NCBI RefSeq assembly: GCF_000006565.2
Contig: NC_031480.1
Span: 4,189,529 to 4,253,528, forward strand
Reading direction: 5' to 3'
DNA length: 64,000 nt
From: Toxoplasma gondii ME49
Lineage: Eukaryota > Apicomplexa > Conoidasida > Eucoccidiorida > Sarcocystidae
The translations under genes and the position numbers were made by a program. This document shows, in pieces, positions 45,945 to 57,399 of this stretch. The first letter of the stretch is position 1, and each line of letters starts with the position of its first letter. The notes below the pieces were generated by a model. The model was given only the letters and a program-made list of their open reading frames with translations. It was not told the origin of the DNA and did not search any database.

Positions 45945-47609
45945 CATTGGAGGCGACTGGAGGAGAGGAAACCAGAGAACGTCGAGAGGAAGGGAACCCA
46001 CAAGACAACGAGGAGACGGAGACAGGGCAGAGACAGCCCCGGGAGACAACAAAAAAGAGCGGCTGAGTCCGACGCGCTGCCCTTGAAGGGACTCACGAAA
46101 AGCAAGCAAGAAGCACAGAGCCGCATCTTTCCTTCGGCAGAGAGAAGGCTGTGCCAGCGGCGAGAGGCTGAAGATTGAAGCAGCACAGAAACTGCATGCA
46201 AAGGGTGAACCCAGCGAGGCCGAAGGCGAAGAAAAACTTCACACATCTCTGCAGAACGGAGGGCCGAGAGGCGGCAAGCAGTCGCAACGACTCTCGAGGG
46301 AGGGAAGCTGGGCCGAGACCTGGCTGCGCAGAGCGAACCGAGAAGCCTCCTTTGAAATTTGTGTCGATGAGCTGTGAAAGCGAAAGAGGCTTGAGGAAGC
46401 TGGTAGAGGAAGAGAAGGACAAAGAAGGCGAGACGTCGTCGCTCAGGGAAGCAAACGAAGTAGCATGAGTCCTCGACTGCTGCTCGCACTGCAGCGTTTC
46501 TTTCCACTCTTTCGCTTTCATGTGGTCTACGTGAGGCTTCTGCGCCATGCCCTTCTTGGGTGTACGTCCTCCCCTCCCCCTTCCCCCGGGTGGCGGGAGG
46601 CTTTTTGGTGCGTCCCGACGACCCTCGTGGGCGGACCGACTTTTGTTTTTTTTTCAATCGCTGCGACGCGCGCTTCTGTCCGGCGCCTCTGGTCCGGAAT
46701 GTCTTGCCTTGCTCTTCCCTGTGTCGAGAGCTGTCTAGACACCTGTGCGGCTCCGAGGCCTTTTTGTCGGGAAGTTTCGTTTCTCACTTCCGACAGAAAG
46801 TCAGCAGAAACTTCCACTGGGCCGCGCTGCGGGCAAGGGCGCGCCTGGAGCAACAAGCGGCGGCGCGGGGAGAAAAAGTTCGGTGAACAGCAGCAGAGAT
46901 GCAAAGAGAGAAAAGAGGGCAAAGAGAGAAAAGAGGGCAAAGAGAGAAAAGAGAGAGACAGGGACGAACGCGAGACGGAGAGGTGAGAGTGAACAGGGGA
47001 GACAGATCCAGAGAGATCGAGCGCGCGTCACTTAGCTCGAGAGACACATACGGAGCGAGAAGGAGAAAGAAAGAAGTGAGGAGGGCGTAAGAAAGACAGA
47101 GAAAGAGAAAGATCATAAAGGTGTATATAAATGCACATTCTGAATGTCGAAGGGAAGGAGCACAAGATACGCCGCGGTGACTCGATGACCGCGAGGCTTG
47201 GCCTCCTAGGCGCAGGAGTTGACAGAGAAGGCAGGAATGCCAACGGAGCGTTTCTTGACACACACACTGTTTGACAGCCGAACGGCCGACGCGACAAAGA
47301 ACTGAAAAAGTCTGTTTTTCCTGACTGCCCCTCCCGTCACGGGCGTCTCTCCGCGGAGAGACGCGCGTGCATGCAGGCAACTTCCCCTCGGCGGGGGGGC
47401 GCCCTACGAGCATCGAAGCTCGCCACAAAAACGAACAGAGCCTTCACTTTCTCTCTCCTCCCCTGTTTGTTTCTAGGTACAGTCCCCGACACCCACAACG
47501 CATCGACAAACAAATATATATGCATGTGGGCACACCCGAGCGTAGACTGACATGCAGAGACAAAGAAGCCTTCGTTGCGCTAGACGCCGTTGCCTTCTCT
47601 CAGTGCGCC
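45945..47609. other. Convergent intergenic spacer
   Basis: Lies between the stops of VTT and Rab7. It contains an 18-bp GA minisatellite at 46902-46970 (about 3.6 units of caaagagagaaaagaggg). A minus-strand open frame at 46093-46548 has a hydrophobic stretch, but no splice partner or family was seen, so no gene was called. Confidence 0.55.
46902..46970. repeat. 18-bp GA minisatellite
   Basis: Three exact copies of caaagagagaaaagaggg and a partial fourth. Confidence 0.92.
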
Positions 47610-49279
47610 TCAGCAGCAGCCGCCGCTGCTGTCGATGGGCGCCGGCCGGATGTCCGCGTTCGAGAGCGTGAGTGTCTCCGGGAGGTAACTGAAAAGGAGA
47701 CAAGATTCCGAGAAGGCGAGTGCCGCGCATTCATCGCCACGGAAAAGATCCCCAGAAAATATATCTCCACAGGAGTCCTCTAAGATACACTGTCTGCTGG
47801 AGTGTCTTTGCACCGGACCACGGGGTGTCTGTACACCGCGGAAAGCGTCCGCAGAGAGGCCAAGCTCTCTCTCTTTACTAGCAAAGGTGAAGACGGATAG
47901 GGAAACATAATGGCTGGCGCCAGGCTCGCAAATGGTACCCAACACAAGGGCATGTGACTGTACACACCCCTGTGCGTAGAGAAGCACAGAGGACGAGAGC
48001 GGAAAGAGAAGCGGGGATCTCCCGAGAGAAACGAGCAATGATAAAAACGCGTCGTCGAGTTTCCATTTCACTGTGCTTAGAAAAACATGTCCAACGACAC
48101 CTCAGCAAAAGCAAGCGCATCAATATACAGAGGTCCGTACTCCTCACACAGCGATCGAGGAAGAAGCGACATCTCCTCACACGCAGGTATGCATGCATAT
48201 ATATGTAGATATATTTATATATATGAACCTATACAGACAGAGAGAGACACAGAGACACAAAGGTAGACAGATAGCAAGGGGGGGGGGAGGAGTCAGACAT
48301 GACGGAAAGGGATGTACAACCATCTAGAGAGCAGAGAAAGTAAAGGTATCGCTGTTTTGGATGGCATTTGTGTTTGACTTACATTTGTTCTTGTTGTTTT
48401 TCTTGAAGCATCGCACGCTTGGCAATTTCCTCGAAAGCGAGGTGGACGTTCGTCGCTGTCTTCGCACTTGTCTCAAAGTAGGGAATGTCGTTTCCGCTCT
48501 GACGACAGAAAGCCTCTGCTTTGCTCGATGACACTCGGCGCTTCTCTCCTGAAGAAAGAGAACCACGAAACTTCACCATTCTCGGAACGTAGAAGCAGGC
48601 GCGCCATCCATCGTCTCTACATCAGTCTACAGGCATCCCCTGCGTATCTTGCGATCTACAGAGTCATGCAGCTTCGCCTGTCGCGGCGTCGCATCGCCGA
48701 AGGAGATAGCGCCAGACACACGGGGGAAATGTGCATTCAGTTGGACAGGCTGAGGCCGATAGAAAACACAGACAACGATCTAAACTGGTCGAGAATTTTA
48801 GAAAGAATATAAGGAACAGACATCGGCCGACAAAGACAGATGTCGGTCGATAGAATACGGATGCCCAAGGATGGACGTAGATCGACAGACACCAGTACGC
48901 TCTTCTACTACATCTGTAGACGACGCAAGTAGACATATGTGAGAGGGGCGCGGCAGAAGGTCGGTCTCTTGAAAGTCTTTTCTTCTCACGTTCATCGACT
49001 TTGTTGCCAACGACGACGAAGGGGAAGGAGTCCGGGTCCGACGGAGAGGACTGATAAAGGTGACAGAGCGTGCATAACGAAGAAAGGTAAAAATCCCGGA
49101 ACGCGTCGGAAAGCCAAGACTTTCCGAGACGAAAAACGCATACGCAAGTGCTGGCAGAATCTACATAAAAGCGAAAAAGCCGAGTTGCTCCACACAATCG
49201 CGCGGTGCCTCCAAAATCAGTGTGGCCAAACAGAAAAACGCCTCCACGGCGTTGCGCCTACCCAAATATACATGAATAT

Positions 49280-49317
<38 letters not shown>

Positions 49318-49429
49318 AAAATTATACTTATACATTATTATACATATATATATGATAATATGTATGCGTGTTGGTGAGTAGATTCGGAGGCATGAACAGA
49401 CACATGTATACAAGCCTACGCAGCGATAC

Positions 49430-49464
<35 letters not shown>

Positions 49465-50668
49465 CATATATATATATATATATATATATGCATATAGAAG
49501 CGGGAGTACCTGGATCAGAAATTCTTCTTTCCAGGACTGAAGACTCTCGAAAGACTTGGGATTCGTCACGTCGAAAACGAGGACGCAGCAGTCTGCGCCG
49601 CGGTAGAAGGCGACCCCCAGACTCTGAAATCTCTCTTGGCCTGAACATCGAGCTCATGCATCAAAGTAGCGAAAAGGTACCTCCAGTACCCGGCATGCCT
49701 CTCCGTCGCTGAGCGGTGTGCACCAAGTCGAGCGTCACAGATCCATATAGGTCGACATACACATCGATTTATCGTTCGAAAGAGACATAAAGGCTTATGA
49801 CATGCGTAGATGCATGTGCAGATATCTCGTATGTAGACGAAGAGAAGACTCCAAACTGGATGTGTCTGTGGCGTTTGGAATTGACAGTTGAGATGTGAGC
49901 TGGGTCGAGCTTTTATCTTGAAGTTCTCTCGAGTCTGACAGCTCACCAGCAGTATCCCAGATCTGCACCGTCACCTCCTTGTCGTCGATGACGACATCCT
50001 TGGTGAGGAAGTCCGCGCCAACTGTCAACCGAAAAGCAGAAACGCAGAGACCACAACTGCATGCGTCGCAGGCGAACGGTGAAGGCGGGCGGCTCTCGAC
50101 TCTCATATATGATATGACACCCCGAGAGAGAGACGCAGCGGAGAGAGGAGACGGCGGCCCGTTCTGCATTCTTGTCTAGCACTGATTCGCGACCGCGAGA
50201 GGCAAGAAGAGGAACGGCGGAGACAAAGGAAGGCCGAGAAGTCGTCTTTCGCAAGAACTTACTCGTTGCTTTGTACTGGTTCGAAAATTTCTTGTTAACA
50301 TACTGGTTCATCAGCGAGGTCTTGCCTACCCTGCAGAAAGCACAGACACAGAGACTGCAGCAGGTCGTGAGCAGCTCTTCTTGGAAGAGGCCTAACGTAG
50401 CTGTTCCATTCGTCTCGCATTTTCGCGGTCCTCCTTGCGGTCTAGGTCTGGATGTTCCCCTTCCTCCTTGCGTTCACTCCAGGCTTTCCTCTCTCCTCGA
50501 CTGTTTCTTGACTCGATTCGTCCTTGACTCGCCTATCCTTCTGACTCTGCGTCTTGCTCTCCACTCCTTCTCTCTTCCATCTCGCCTTCTCATCTCTTCT
50601 CTCTGTTGCGCCCACCCGCTGTCCCCGAGGATGATGACTTTCAAGAGAGCCTTCTTCTTGGGCGGCAT
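47610..50668 (-). CDS. Rab7: Small GTPase Rab7
   Basis: Directs late endosome, vacuole and lysosome-type traffic; in coccidia also membranes of the plant-like vacuole and apicoplast region. Exons 50616-50668, 50263-50330, 49947-50021, 49510-49640, 48990-49050, 48383-48548 and 47610-47688 are phase-consistent and give 210 residues. The start ATG opens [18 protein letters not shown]. The P-loop GDSGVGKT is split by intron 1. Other motifs are switch [33 protein letters not shown] (G3 and switch II), VVVGNKVDE (G4 NKxD) and [10 protein letters not shown] (G5 SAK). [21 protein letters not shown] and the placement of ETSAK are Rab7-type. The last exon ends SSGGCC, a double-Cys geranylgeranylation site, where animal Rab7 ends CSC. 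Neighbours add nothing to its role. Confidence 0.96.
49271..49345. repeat. (TA)n microsatellite in Rab7 intron 4
   Basis: TA runs with one AAAATTATACTTATAC interruption. A second block at 49430-49492 has a (GA)n core between two (TA)n arms. Confidence 0.9.
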
Positions 50669-51406
50669 CTTGACAACGCGAAGAAGGAAACAGGAGCAGG
50701 AAGGGAAACGGAGAGGAGACGCGCCAGCGCTTTAAGTCGTGACGGAACAGGCGAGTCCCCCGTGAAGGCGAGAGAAAGACTCGCGAGAATGAGAACGAGG
50801 AGAAAAGACGAAGAACACAAAAGCCGTGGGGTGCCAAGGAAGAGAGACCGATTCGCAAGCCGAAACCCTGTGGGGAGAGACAAAGACGAACGCAGAAACA
50901 AAGTACAACCTCGGCGACGCTTCCTAGAGGCCATGCACAGGCAGAGCATGCAGATGGGCCGGTGAAGCGCAGCTTAAAAATCGAAGAAGGAACGCGCATT
51001 CTGCTTCCTCTTCTTCACCTCGCGAACAACCAGCCACGGTGGAGCGCTCTTAACCTTGTGTTGCATTTGAGGAGTTGCCCTCATCTCCGTAGAACGCGCA
51101 GCGTGCAATAGTCAGCAAAGCGAGACCCCACAGAAAAGACACAGCAACAGCCGAATCAGCCGGCCGGAACCATGCGTCTGCACAGGCGTAAGGTTACACA
51201 AATATGCTTCCTTGAATTGATGCAAAATATAAAAACAGAAACACCCATAGAACATTCGAGGGTGCATCAGTATATTCATAACTGTTGTTTCATAGATAAA
51301 CATGCATGCACAGTGATGCAGGAAGATATGCATACATAGATATACTTATATTCATCCATATATTTATATATATTAATTTATATATTTGTATATATTTATA
51401 TTTATA

Positions 51407-51442
<36 letters not shown>

Positions 51443-51480
51443 CGAGAAGTGCCTCTGACGGGCTCTGTACGGGTCCCTGT
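50669..51480. promoter_or_regulatory. Upstream region of Rab7
   Basis: Spacer between the Rab7 start and the 3' end of the next minus-strand gene. GA-rich for about 250 bp next to the start, then mixed sequence and a (TA)n microsatellite at 51355-51440. Confidence 0.5.
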
Positions 51481-51483
51481 TTG

Positions 51484-52799
51484 TGCGAGTTTCTTTGAGA
51501 ACGTGGAGAGGTGTACGTACACACGGTTGCATCTCTGTTTTGCACGGCATGGACGCGAGAAGGCTTCAACAGGTCCTCCGCCGAGACCGGCGAACGAGGA
51601 TTCTCTCTGACTGTCCTTTATCTTCCAGAGTACACGAGGCGAGAGAGAGGCTCTCTTCTCTCTTTGTGTGCATCGAACAGAAAATGGGATGCGGTGTACA
51701 GAACAGAGCAGACACCCGAATCCTTTCCTCTCTTTTTCTCACAGGTGAAGAAGCCCCGTGGATTTCCACAAAGCACATACATCCAGGCTCTTTCTTCTTC
51801 ACGAGGAGACTTTCGCGCGACAGCATCTGCGGGAGTTCAATTCTCGATCTGTGTCCACACAACGCCTTCGAAAAAGTTGACTAAATTCGCTTTCAGACGG
51901 ACAGAAAATGATGAACAGACAGGACCGCCAGGAGAAGGCAGTCTAGGGCGCCGCGAGGAGTGTGTCTTGACAGAGACAGAGCGGCGCGCGAGAGCAACTG
52001 GAGAAGCGAGAAGGAAAGCAGACTCACAAAGAGAAGACCTTCGAAAGGAGTTGCGGAGAATCGCAGGCCGAGGACGTTCTCGCGAAGCCGCTGAAGCTTC
52101 TCTGCTGCCGAGCCTCCCAAGCCAGCGCCGCGGCCGACGACCGAGACACACTGACGGCAGGATTGCGAAAGCTGAGGAGGAAAATATGGAAAGAAGACGC
52201 GCGAGAAAAGCAACGCGAAACTGTCGAGTGGCAAGGAGACAAATGGAGCACACACACAGGCTGTGCGCCAGCTACTGACACGGTTCTTGGCAAGTTTTCC
52301 GGGTGTATGTAGGTGTATGTATACTCACCCGACGACGCGCGGGAGCGAAACTGGCAGACGTGAGAAGACTGGCTTTAAAACTGCGTGCGTTTCTCTTCAG
52401 GGCACAGAAGAAGCGCCTCAGCGACCGTCTGGCGAGTCCTGGAAGGCCGAGAGATCCTTGAGGAAGTTCCTCCACCTGTTTCTGCAAAGTTTTCTCCGGA
52501 GTTCGCGAGCAGCAGAGACGAGAGGCGCGGACGGCGCCAACACACACACACAGTCTCGGGTGTCCAGACACCCGAGAGACACTGCGCGCGGGGGTTCGCG
52601 CAAAGTCCCCAGACGCGTAGATGCTGCTTCTTCCTGGCGCCTTTTCGCTGATGGCGAAGAGTGAGACAAGCGCTTCCGCGCTGTTTCCTTTCGTCTCGCC
52701 TCTGTGCTGCTGTTTCTCTCGCCGAGCCATCTTTCGTTCTGCATGCACTCGATGCCGGAGGAGCCTCTCTGGACGCTCTCGCTCCTGCTGGCCTGGCAT
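51484..52799 (-). CDS. Unidentified basic protein, 3' end unresolved
   Basis: Exons 52572-52799, 52329-52481, 52028-52171 and 51743-51826, all phase 0 at both ends, give 203 residues from an ATG at 52799. A last exon starting at 51621 (after tctggaag|) stays in frame (KDSQRESSFAGLGGGPVEAF), but its end is unclear because the frame runs toward a TA microsatellite. The N-terminus is Arg/Lys/Gln-rich. Later segments are KQVEELPQGSLGLPGLARRS, LSQSCRQCVSVVGRGAGLGG, KLQRLRENVLGLRFSATPFE and MLSRESLLVKKKEPGCMCFV. No domain was recognised. A second ATG (about 52736, MARREKQQ) is an alternative start. It is divergent from the ARP4 gene. Confidence 0.62.
52557..52574. repeat. CGGGTGTC-CA-GACACCCG palindrome at a splice donor
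   Basis: The longest arms (8 bp) of the dispersed palindrome family. It spans the proposed exon 1 donor of the 52.8-kb minus-strand gene (exon end 52572). Confidence 0.8.
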
Positions 52800-53738
52800 T
52801 TGCCGAGAATCTCTGCGAGAGCAAAGCGGTCTTCGCGAAAAAACGCGCGAGGCGGCGTCTGGTCTCGCATCCTCTTCTCGCCTCTAACCGTCTCCTCGCT
52901 TATTCTCTCTGCTTCTTTCCTCTCTCCACTTCCTTCCCCTCGCCTCTTCTTTTCTCGCTCTTTTGTTCTCGCTCTTGTGTTCTCGCTCTTTTGTTCTCGC
53001 TGTTCTCCTCCCTCTCCTCCCTTGTATATGCTCTGAAGGGAGAGCGAACGCGGACTGTCTTTGTCTCTGTCCTTTATGTCACAGGAGCCTCTCTTCTCCC
53101 TTCCTTCCCCCGTCTCCATCTGTCGCCTCGACAGAGCCGAATCAGTCTTGGAAAGAAAGCGCCTCGGCGGTTATTGCACAATTCACCTTTCGCCTTTAGA
53201 GCTTTCTTCATTTTTTCGAGGCACCCTGGTTTTCTCAAGTGCGTTTCGCTGTCTCTCCGTTGTGCCTGTCGTGTGGAAGTAGGAACTGTCTCGCCGCTCT
53301 CTCCTGCCTTCGTCGCTCCTTTTGTCTGCAAGATCCGTCTCCCCCTCTACGACCTCCCCCGCGACTCGTCTTCTCCTTCTTTGCCTCTCGTCTTTCTTCT
53401 TCTCTTCTCCGTCTGTACCTCTCTTCTCTTCCTCCATTGTCTTCTTGGCCATAAAATCTTCTTCTCTCTTCTTTTGTTTTCTGTGGGGAGCGCGTTCGCC
53501 GGTCTTTCTTTAAATCTCCTCGCCGTCGCTTCTGCTCTGCTCGCGCGCGTCAGCCGTGGAAGTTGCGCAGCTTCAGATGCCTCGTCTTCGGTCCCGCTGA
53601 GCTGCAGAAGGCGAAGGGGGAGCCGCGCATTCCTGTTCTCTCTCTGGGTTCCTCGCTTCGTCTCTCCCTTCATCGGTTCTCCGTCGACCTCTCTGTCTCT
53701 CTCTCTCCGTTTCGTTCGCCTTCTGCGCGCTGTCCACG
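52800..53738. promoter_or_regulatory. Divergent upstream region of the 52.8-kb gene and ARP4
   Basis: A 0.94-kb spacer rich in CT words (TCTCGCTCTTTTGTTCTCGC). A run of TTCTCGCTCTTGTG/TTTTG copies occurs near 52950-53005. No TATA box was seen. Confidence 0.5.
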
Positions 53739-56700
53739 ATGTTTTCTTCTTCTCCGCTCCCGGCTGCGCCTCTTGTGTTTGACTGGGGAACGCACACACT
53801 CCGCGCGGGAGTCTCCGGCGACGCCCTGCCTCGCTGGGTCGCGCCCAGCGTTGTGGGACTGCCGCACGAGGCGCTGTCTTCCTCCGCTGCGTTCGGCTTC
53901 TGGCTCGACGACTCTGCGTCCCCCTCGAGAAAAACGGGCTCGGACCGCTGCGCTCTCGCGCCTCTGAATCCCCTAGAGAAACGCGATCACCTCGACGTCT
54001 CCCCAGTTGTCTCCTACCTGCCTGCCTGCCATGCACCCTCCGGCGAAGACGGCGGCCCTGCGAGCAGAGAGGACAGGGAGAAGGCGAAGCGAAAACGAAG
54101 AGGCGAAGATGGAAGGAAGGAAGACAGACTCGCGGACGGCGGCTTCCCAAGTTTCTTGGGAGCCTCAGCCGGCTGGGGAAACGCCCCGGGTGTATACGCT
54201 GTCGACATTCCGGTACGCAGACAAGACGAAGAGTGTGCGTACATCTTCTTTTGACAAATGCATATAGAGAGAGATATACATATAGATATATAGATAGATA
54301 TAGATATATATGCGTGTGTGTGTGTATATAGCGATGTGCGGCGAGAGGTGCATCTGAAGCGGAGAGGGAAGGAAAACGCGTTTACAGATTCGGTTTGTGG
54401 TCTGAATATATCTTCTTTTACACCCAAATTCAAGCCTTTGTCTCTGCATATATATATATATATATATATGCGTATGTAGTTGGTGGTAGATATTTCGGTC
54501 TTTGTATATCCTACGATTATACGTCTGTCTGTGTTGTTGTGTGAACATGCACCTGCAGCCAAGAGAGTGTATCTGTTTTTCTCTGTCTCTACGGTAATGA
54601 GTCTTGCCTCCAAAGAGTAGCTCTGTTTCTGTGGTGTGTAGTTAACTGGACAGAAGAAGACGTTCGACTTCTGAACAGCGGCGATGCGGTGTTTCCGGTG
54701 TACAGACACCTCACGACAGGGGTACCGCGGGCTGGGTGTGTTGTCGCCTGCTGTTTCCGCGTCTCTCGCTCTCTCGGTTGCTCTCTTCTGTGTCTTTCTT
54801 CTTTCGTTGCATGTTTCTCTGTGTGTCTTGAATGGCACTTCCTTGCGAGTTTCGTCTGCTTTTTCGGCTGTTTTTCGCTCAGGGGTTTCGGCGCCTGTTG
54901 GACACAGCGTGTGGCTGTCGCGGCATGGACGAAGGGAGTCTCGAGGGACGGTCGCTCCTCCTCTCCGAGCCGAATTTGACAAATCGACCTCTCCGAGACT
55001 CTTTCGCCGAGATGCTCTTCGAGGACTTCAAGGTGAGCAGCGAAAGCAGAGAACGAATCGCTTATCGCGAAGGTCACAGGGCGGCAGGAAGCAAAGCGAC
55101 AGCGAGCCGCCGGTGCTAAAGTCGAGTTGCTCCTGCATCTATATATATATATATATATATATATGAGGCCTTTGTTTTCTAAAACGCTTCGTCTCTCTCT
55201 TCTCTTGCTTGATCTTGCTCTGTTTGCCTCGTTTTTTCGCTTGCAGGTGTCTCGGGCGTTTCTGTGTAAGAAGGCGGCGCTCGCATGTTTCGGCTGTGCG
55301 CGGACTTCTGGAATTGTGGCGGATGTCGGGCATTCGAATACGTCTGTCTGCGCCGTTCAAGAAGGCTTCGTGCTGCAGAGAGCCATCAAGGAATTCCCCT
55401 TCGGCGCGGGTCACTGCGCTGCGTTCACACAAGGCGTCTTGCAGCAGCAGGGCGTCTCCGTCACTCCAGGCTTCGCCGTCGTGCGGTCGCCCCTCGCCGC
55501 GGCGACGCGGAAAGGCGAGAGAGAGGAGAGAGACCGAAGAAGAAAGGGATGCTCTGCCGAGCGACGGCGAAGCGCAGAGGAGGGCAGGAGGGAGGAAGAT
55601 GCACGGGGACCGGAGGCAACTGCGGAGGCGCCGAGTCTCCCTGGATTCACCAGAACTGTCGACGAGAAACACAACGAAGTCGTCCAGGTTGCGCCTTGTC
55701 CCCACGTTGCGCAGTCCTACAGACTCTGGGGCGAAATGCACATCGTCGAGGTCCTCGCTCAGGTACAAGAAACGAGGAAAGGGAGCGCAAACGAGAGGAA
55801 AGAAACAGGCGGGAGGAACGGACACTGAGAAGAGAAGGAAGGGGAGGAACGAAAAAAAGGCGCGAATCACAGGAACTGAGAACAACAGAGAGGCTCTAGA
55901 ACGGGGGAAAGCTCGAATTCAAAGGCGTGAGTCCATCTTCCAATCGAAGCGAAAAGCTGCTCGACAGCCTGCAGCGTTTATCGCCACTGTCGCCCATCAG
56001 CATACTCTCCCTTCCATTGCTGGCAAACCTGTCACCTGTATCTTTTTCTCTTCTCCACCTTCTCGCCAATCCTTTCCCCTGCTTAGTGCGTTGTCCTGCT
56101 CAGGTCCTGGGAGAGTGTCGCCCCCGCCCAGACGCGTCGGCAATGGTGGCTGCGACTCTGTCGTCGGCGGCGTCGCCTCAAGCTTCACGAGGGCGGCCAA
56201 AGCTGGGTGTGCGCCGGGGCAAGTCGAGCAGCTCGCGGAGCGGCGACAGCAGAGACTGTGGGGACGGCGAGAAGAAGCGCGAAGAGAAAGTGGAGGAGGA
56301 CGAGCGAACGCAGCTCTTTGTTCTGCCCGACGGAACCAAGCTGAGTGCCGCCGTCACCGACGCCATCCGCACCGCCGTCCCCGAGACGCTCTTCTCCGCG
56401 CCGCTGCGACTCCACTTCTTCAATCTCTTGAGCGCCGCGAGCGCGGGCGCGCGCGAAGGAGACAGCGAGCGGGGCGCGAAGGTCTGCGACTGCGAACTCG
56501 TCGAAGCCGTCAGAGAATGTGTCTCCGCCGCCGGCGCAGCACGAAGAGACACCCTCGCCGCGGTCATCCCCACGGGAGGCGGCACACTCTCCCCCGGCTT
56601 CCTTGAGCGGTTCAAGGAGGAGGTAACACAGAGAGAGATGAGAGACAAGGAAAGGGGGAAACGCTGAGGAAATGCGAGGACTGAAGCGAAGGAAGTGAAA

Positions 56701-57399
56701 CGGCACACACTGGACAGAATGAAAGAGGAGTTCGTGTGGAGCCCGAGGAGCTCTTTCTCGCGCTCTCTGGTGCCAAGCCGATTGCGCATGCTGTGTTGTC
56801 TGATCCTCGCGAACCACTGCATGTGTGAAAGTTAGTTAACTGGAGGTGCGTCTAAACTGCATCTCTAAGAATGTACCTATTTCTGTGTAGATACCTGCAA
56901 ATTGATTCACTTGTCCATGTATGTAACTCTGCATGCTCACCGGCGTTCTTCCTCCCTGCACACCCTTCTGTCTGTTTCCTCCCTCTCCACGCATCTACGC
57001 ATTCTTCTCCTTCGGTTCCGAGCTTCGCGCCTCGCTCTTACCTCTCTGCTCTGTTCCATTCGTTCTGTCAGCATGCTTGCCCCTTCGGCTTCTCCCTTGT
57101 CCCGACGTCGGCTTCCCTGCCCGTATTCTCCTTGCCTGCAGCTGCAGCAGCTGCCGCAAGATCCTGCGCTGGCGCCGCTGCTGGCGTCGACTGCAGGCGC
57201 GTCTCTGGACGGAGAAGGCGGCTTCGCTGGGGGGTGTCTGCGCGTCGTGGCGAGTGCCGTGGAGGCGGAGAGACACTTCGCCTCCTGGATCGGCGGCTCC
57301 ATTCTCGGGTGTCTAGGCAGCTTCTCCCAGTTCTGCGTCACTCAAGCCGAATACGAAGAGTACGGCGCGCGGGCAGCGCTCGACCGAAAATGTCCGTAA
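53739..57399 (+). CDS. ARP4: Actin-related protein, ARP4/BAF53-like
   Basis: A nuclear actin fold of chromatin-remodelling and histone-acetyltransferase complexes. Exons 53739-54234, 54642-54721, 54883-55032, 55247-55762, 56104-56622 and 57142-57399 join in phase, giving 672 residues against about 430 usual. Actin landmarks in order: LVFDWGTHTLRAGVSGD with RWVAPSVVG; LLSEPNLTNRPLRDSFAEML; RAFLCKKAALACFGCARTSG then IVADVGHSNTSVCAVQEGFV; AVIPTGGGTLSPGFLERFKE; and FASWIGGSILGCLGSFSQFC with the terminal RKCP. The AFLCK..ACF..ART segment, the V-QEGFVLQRAI strand and LFVLPDGTKL fit ARP4/BAF53 better than actin or ARP6. The extra length is hydrophilic insertions: about 100 residues in exon 1, about 60 charged residues in exon 4 and about 50 Ser/Lys/Glu residues in exon 5. 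ARP4 is a close call; another divergent nuclear ARP is the alternative. Confidence 0.87.
54266..54312. repeat. (GATA)n/(TATA)n microsatellite
   Basis: In ARP4 intron 1. AGATATAGATAGATAG words precede a (GT)n stretch. A pure (AT)n block follows at 54447-54470, and another lies in intron 3 at 55139-55164. Confidence 0.85.

Noticed and set aside
46093..46548. Minus-strand frame with a hydrophobic segment beyond the Rab7 stop
   Set aside because: Rab7 closes perfectly at 47610 with a prenylation motif. No acceptor or donor links this frame to any exon.
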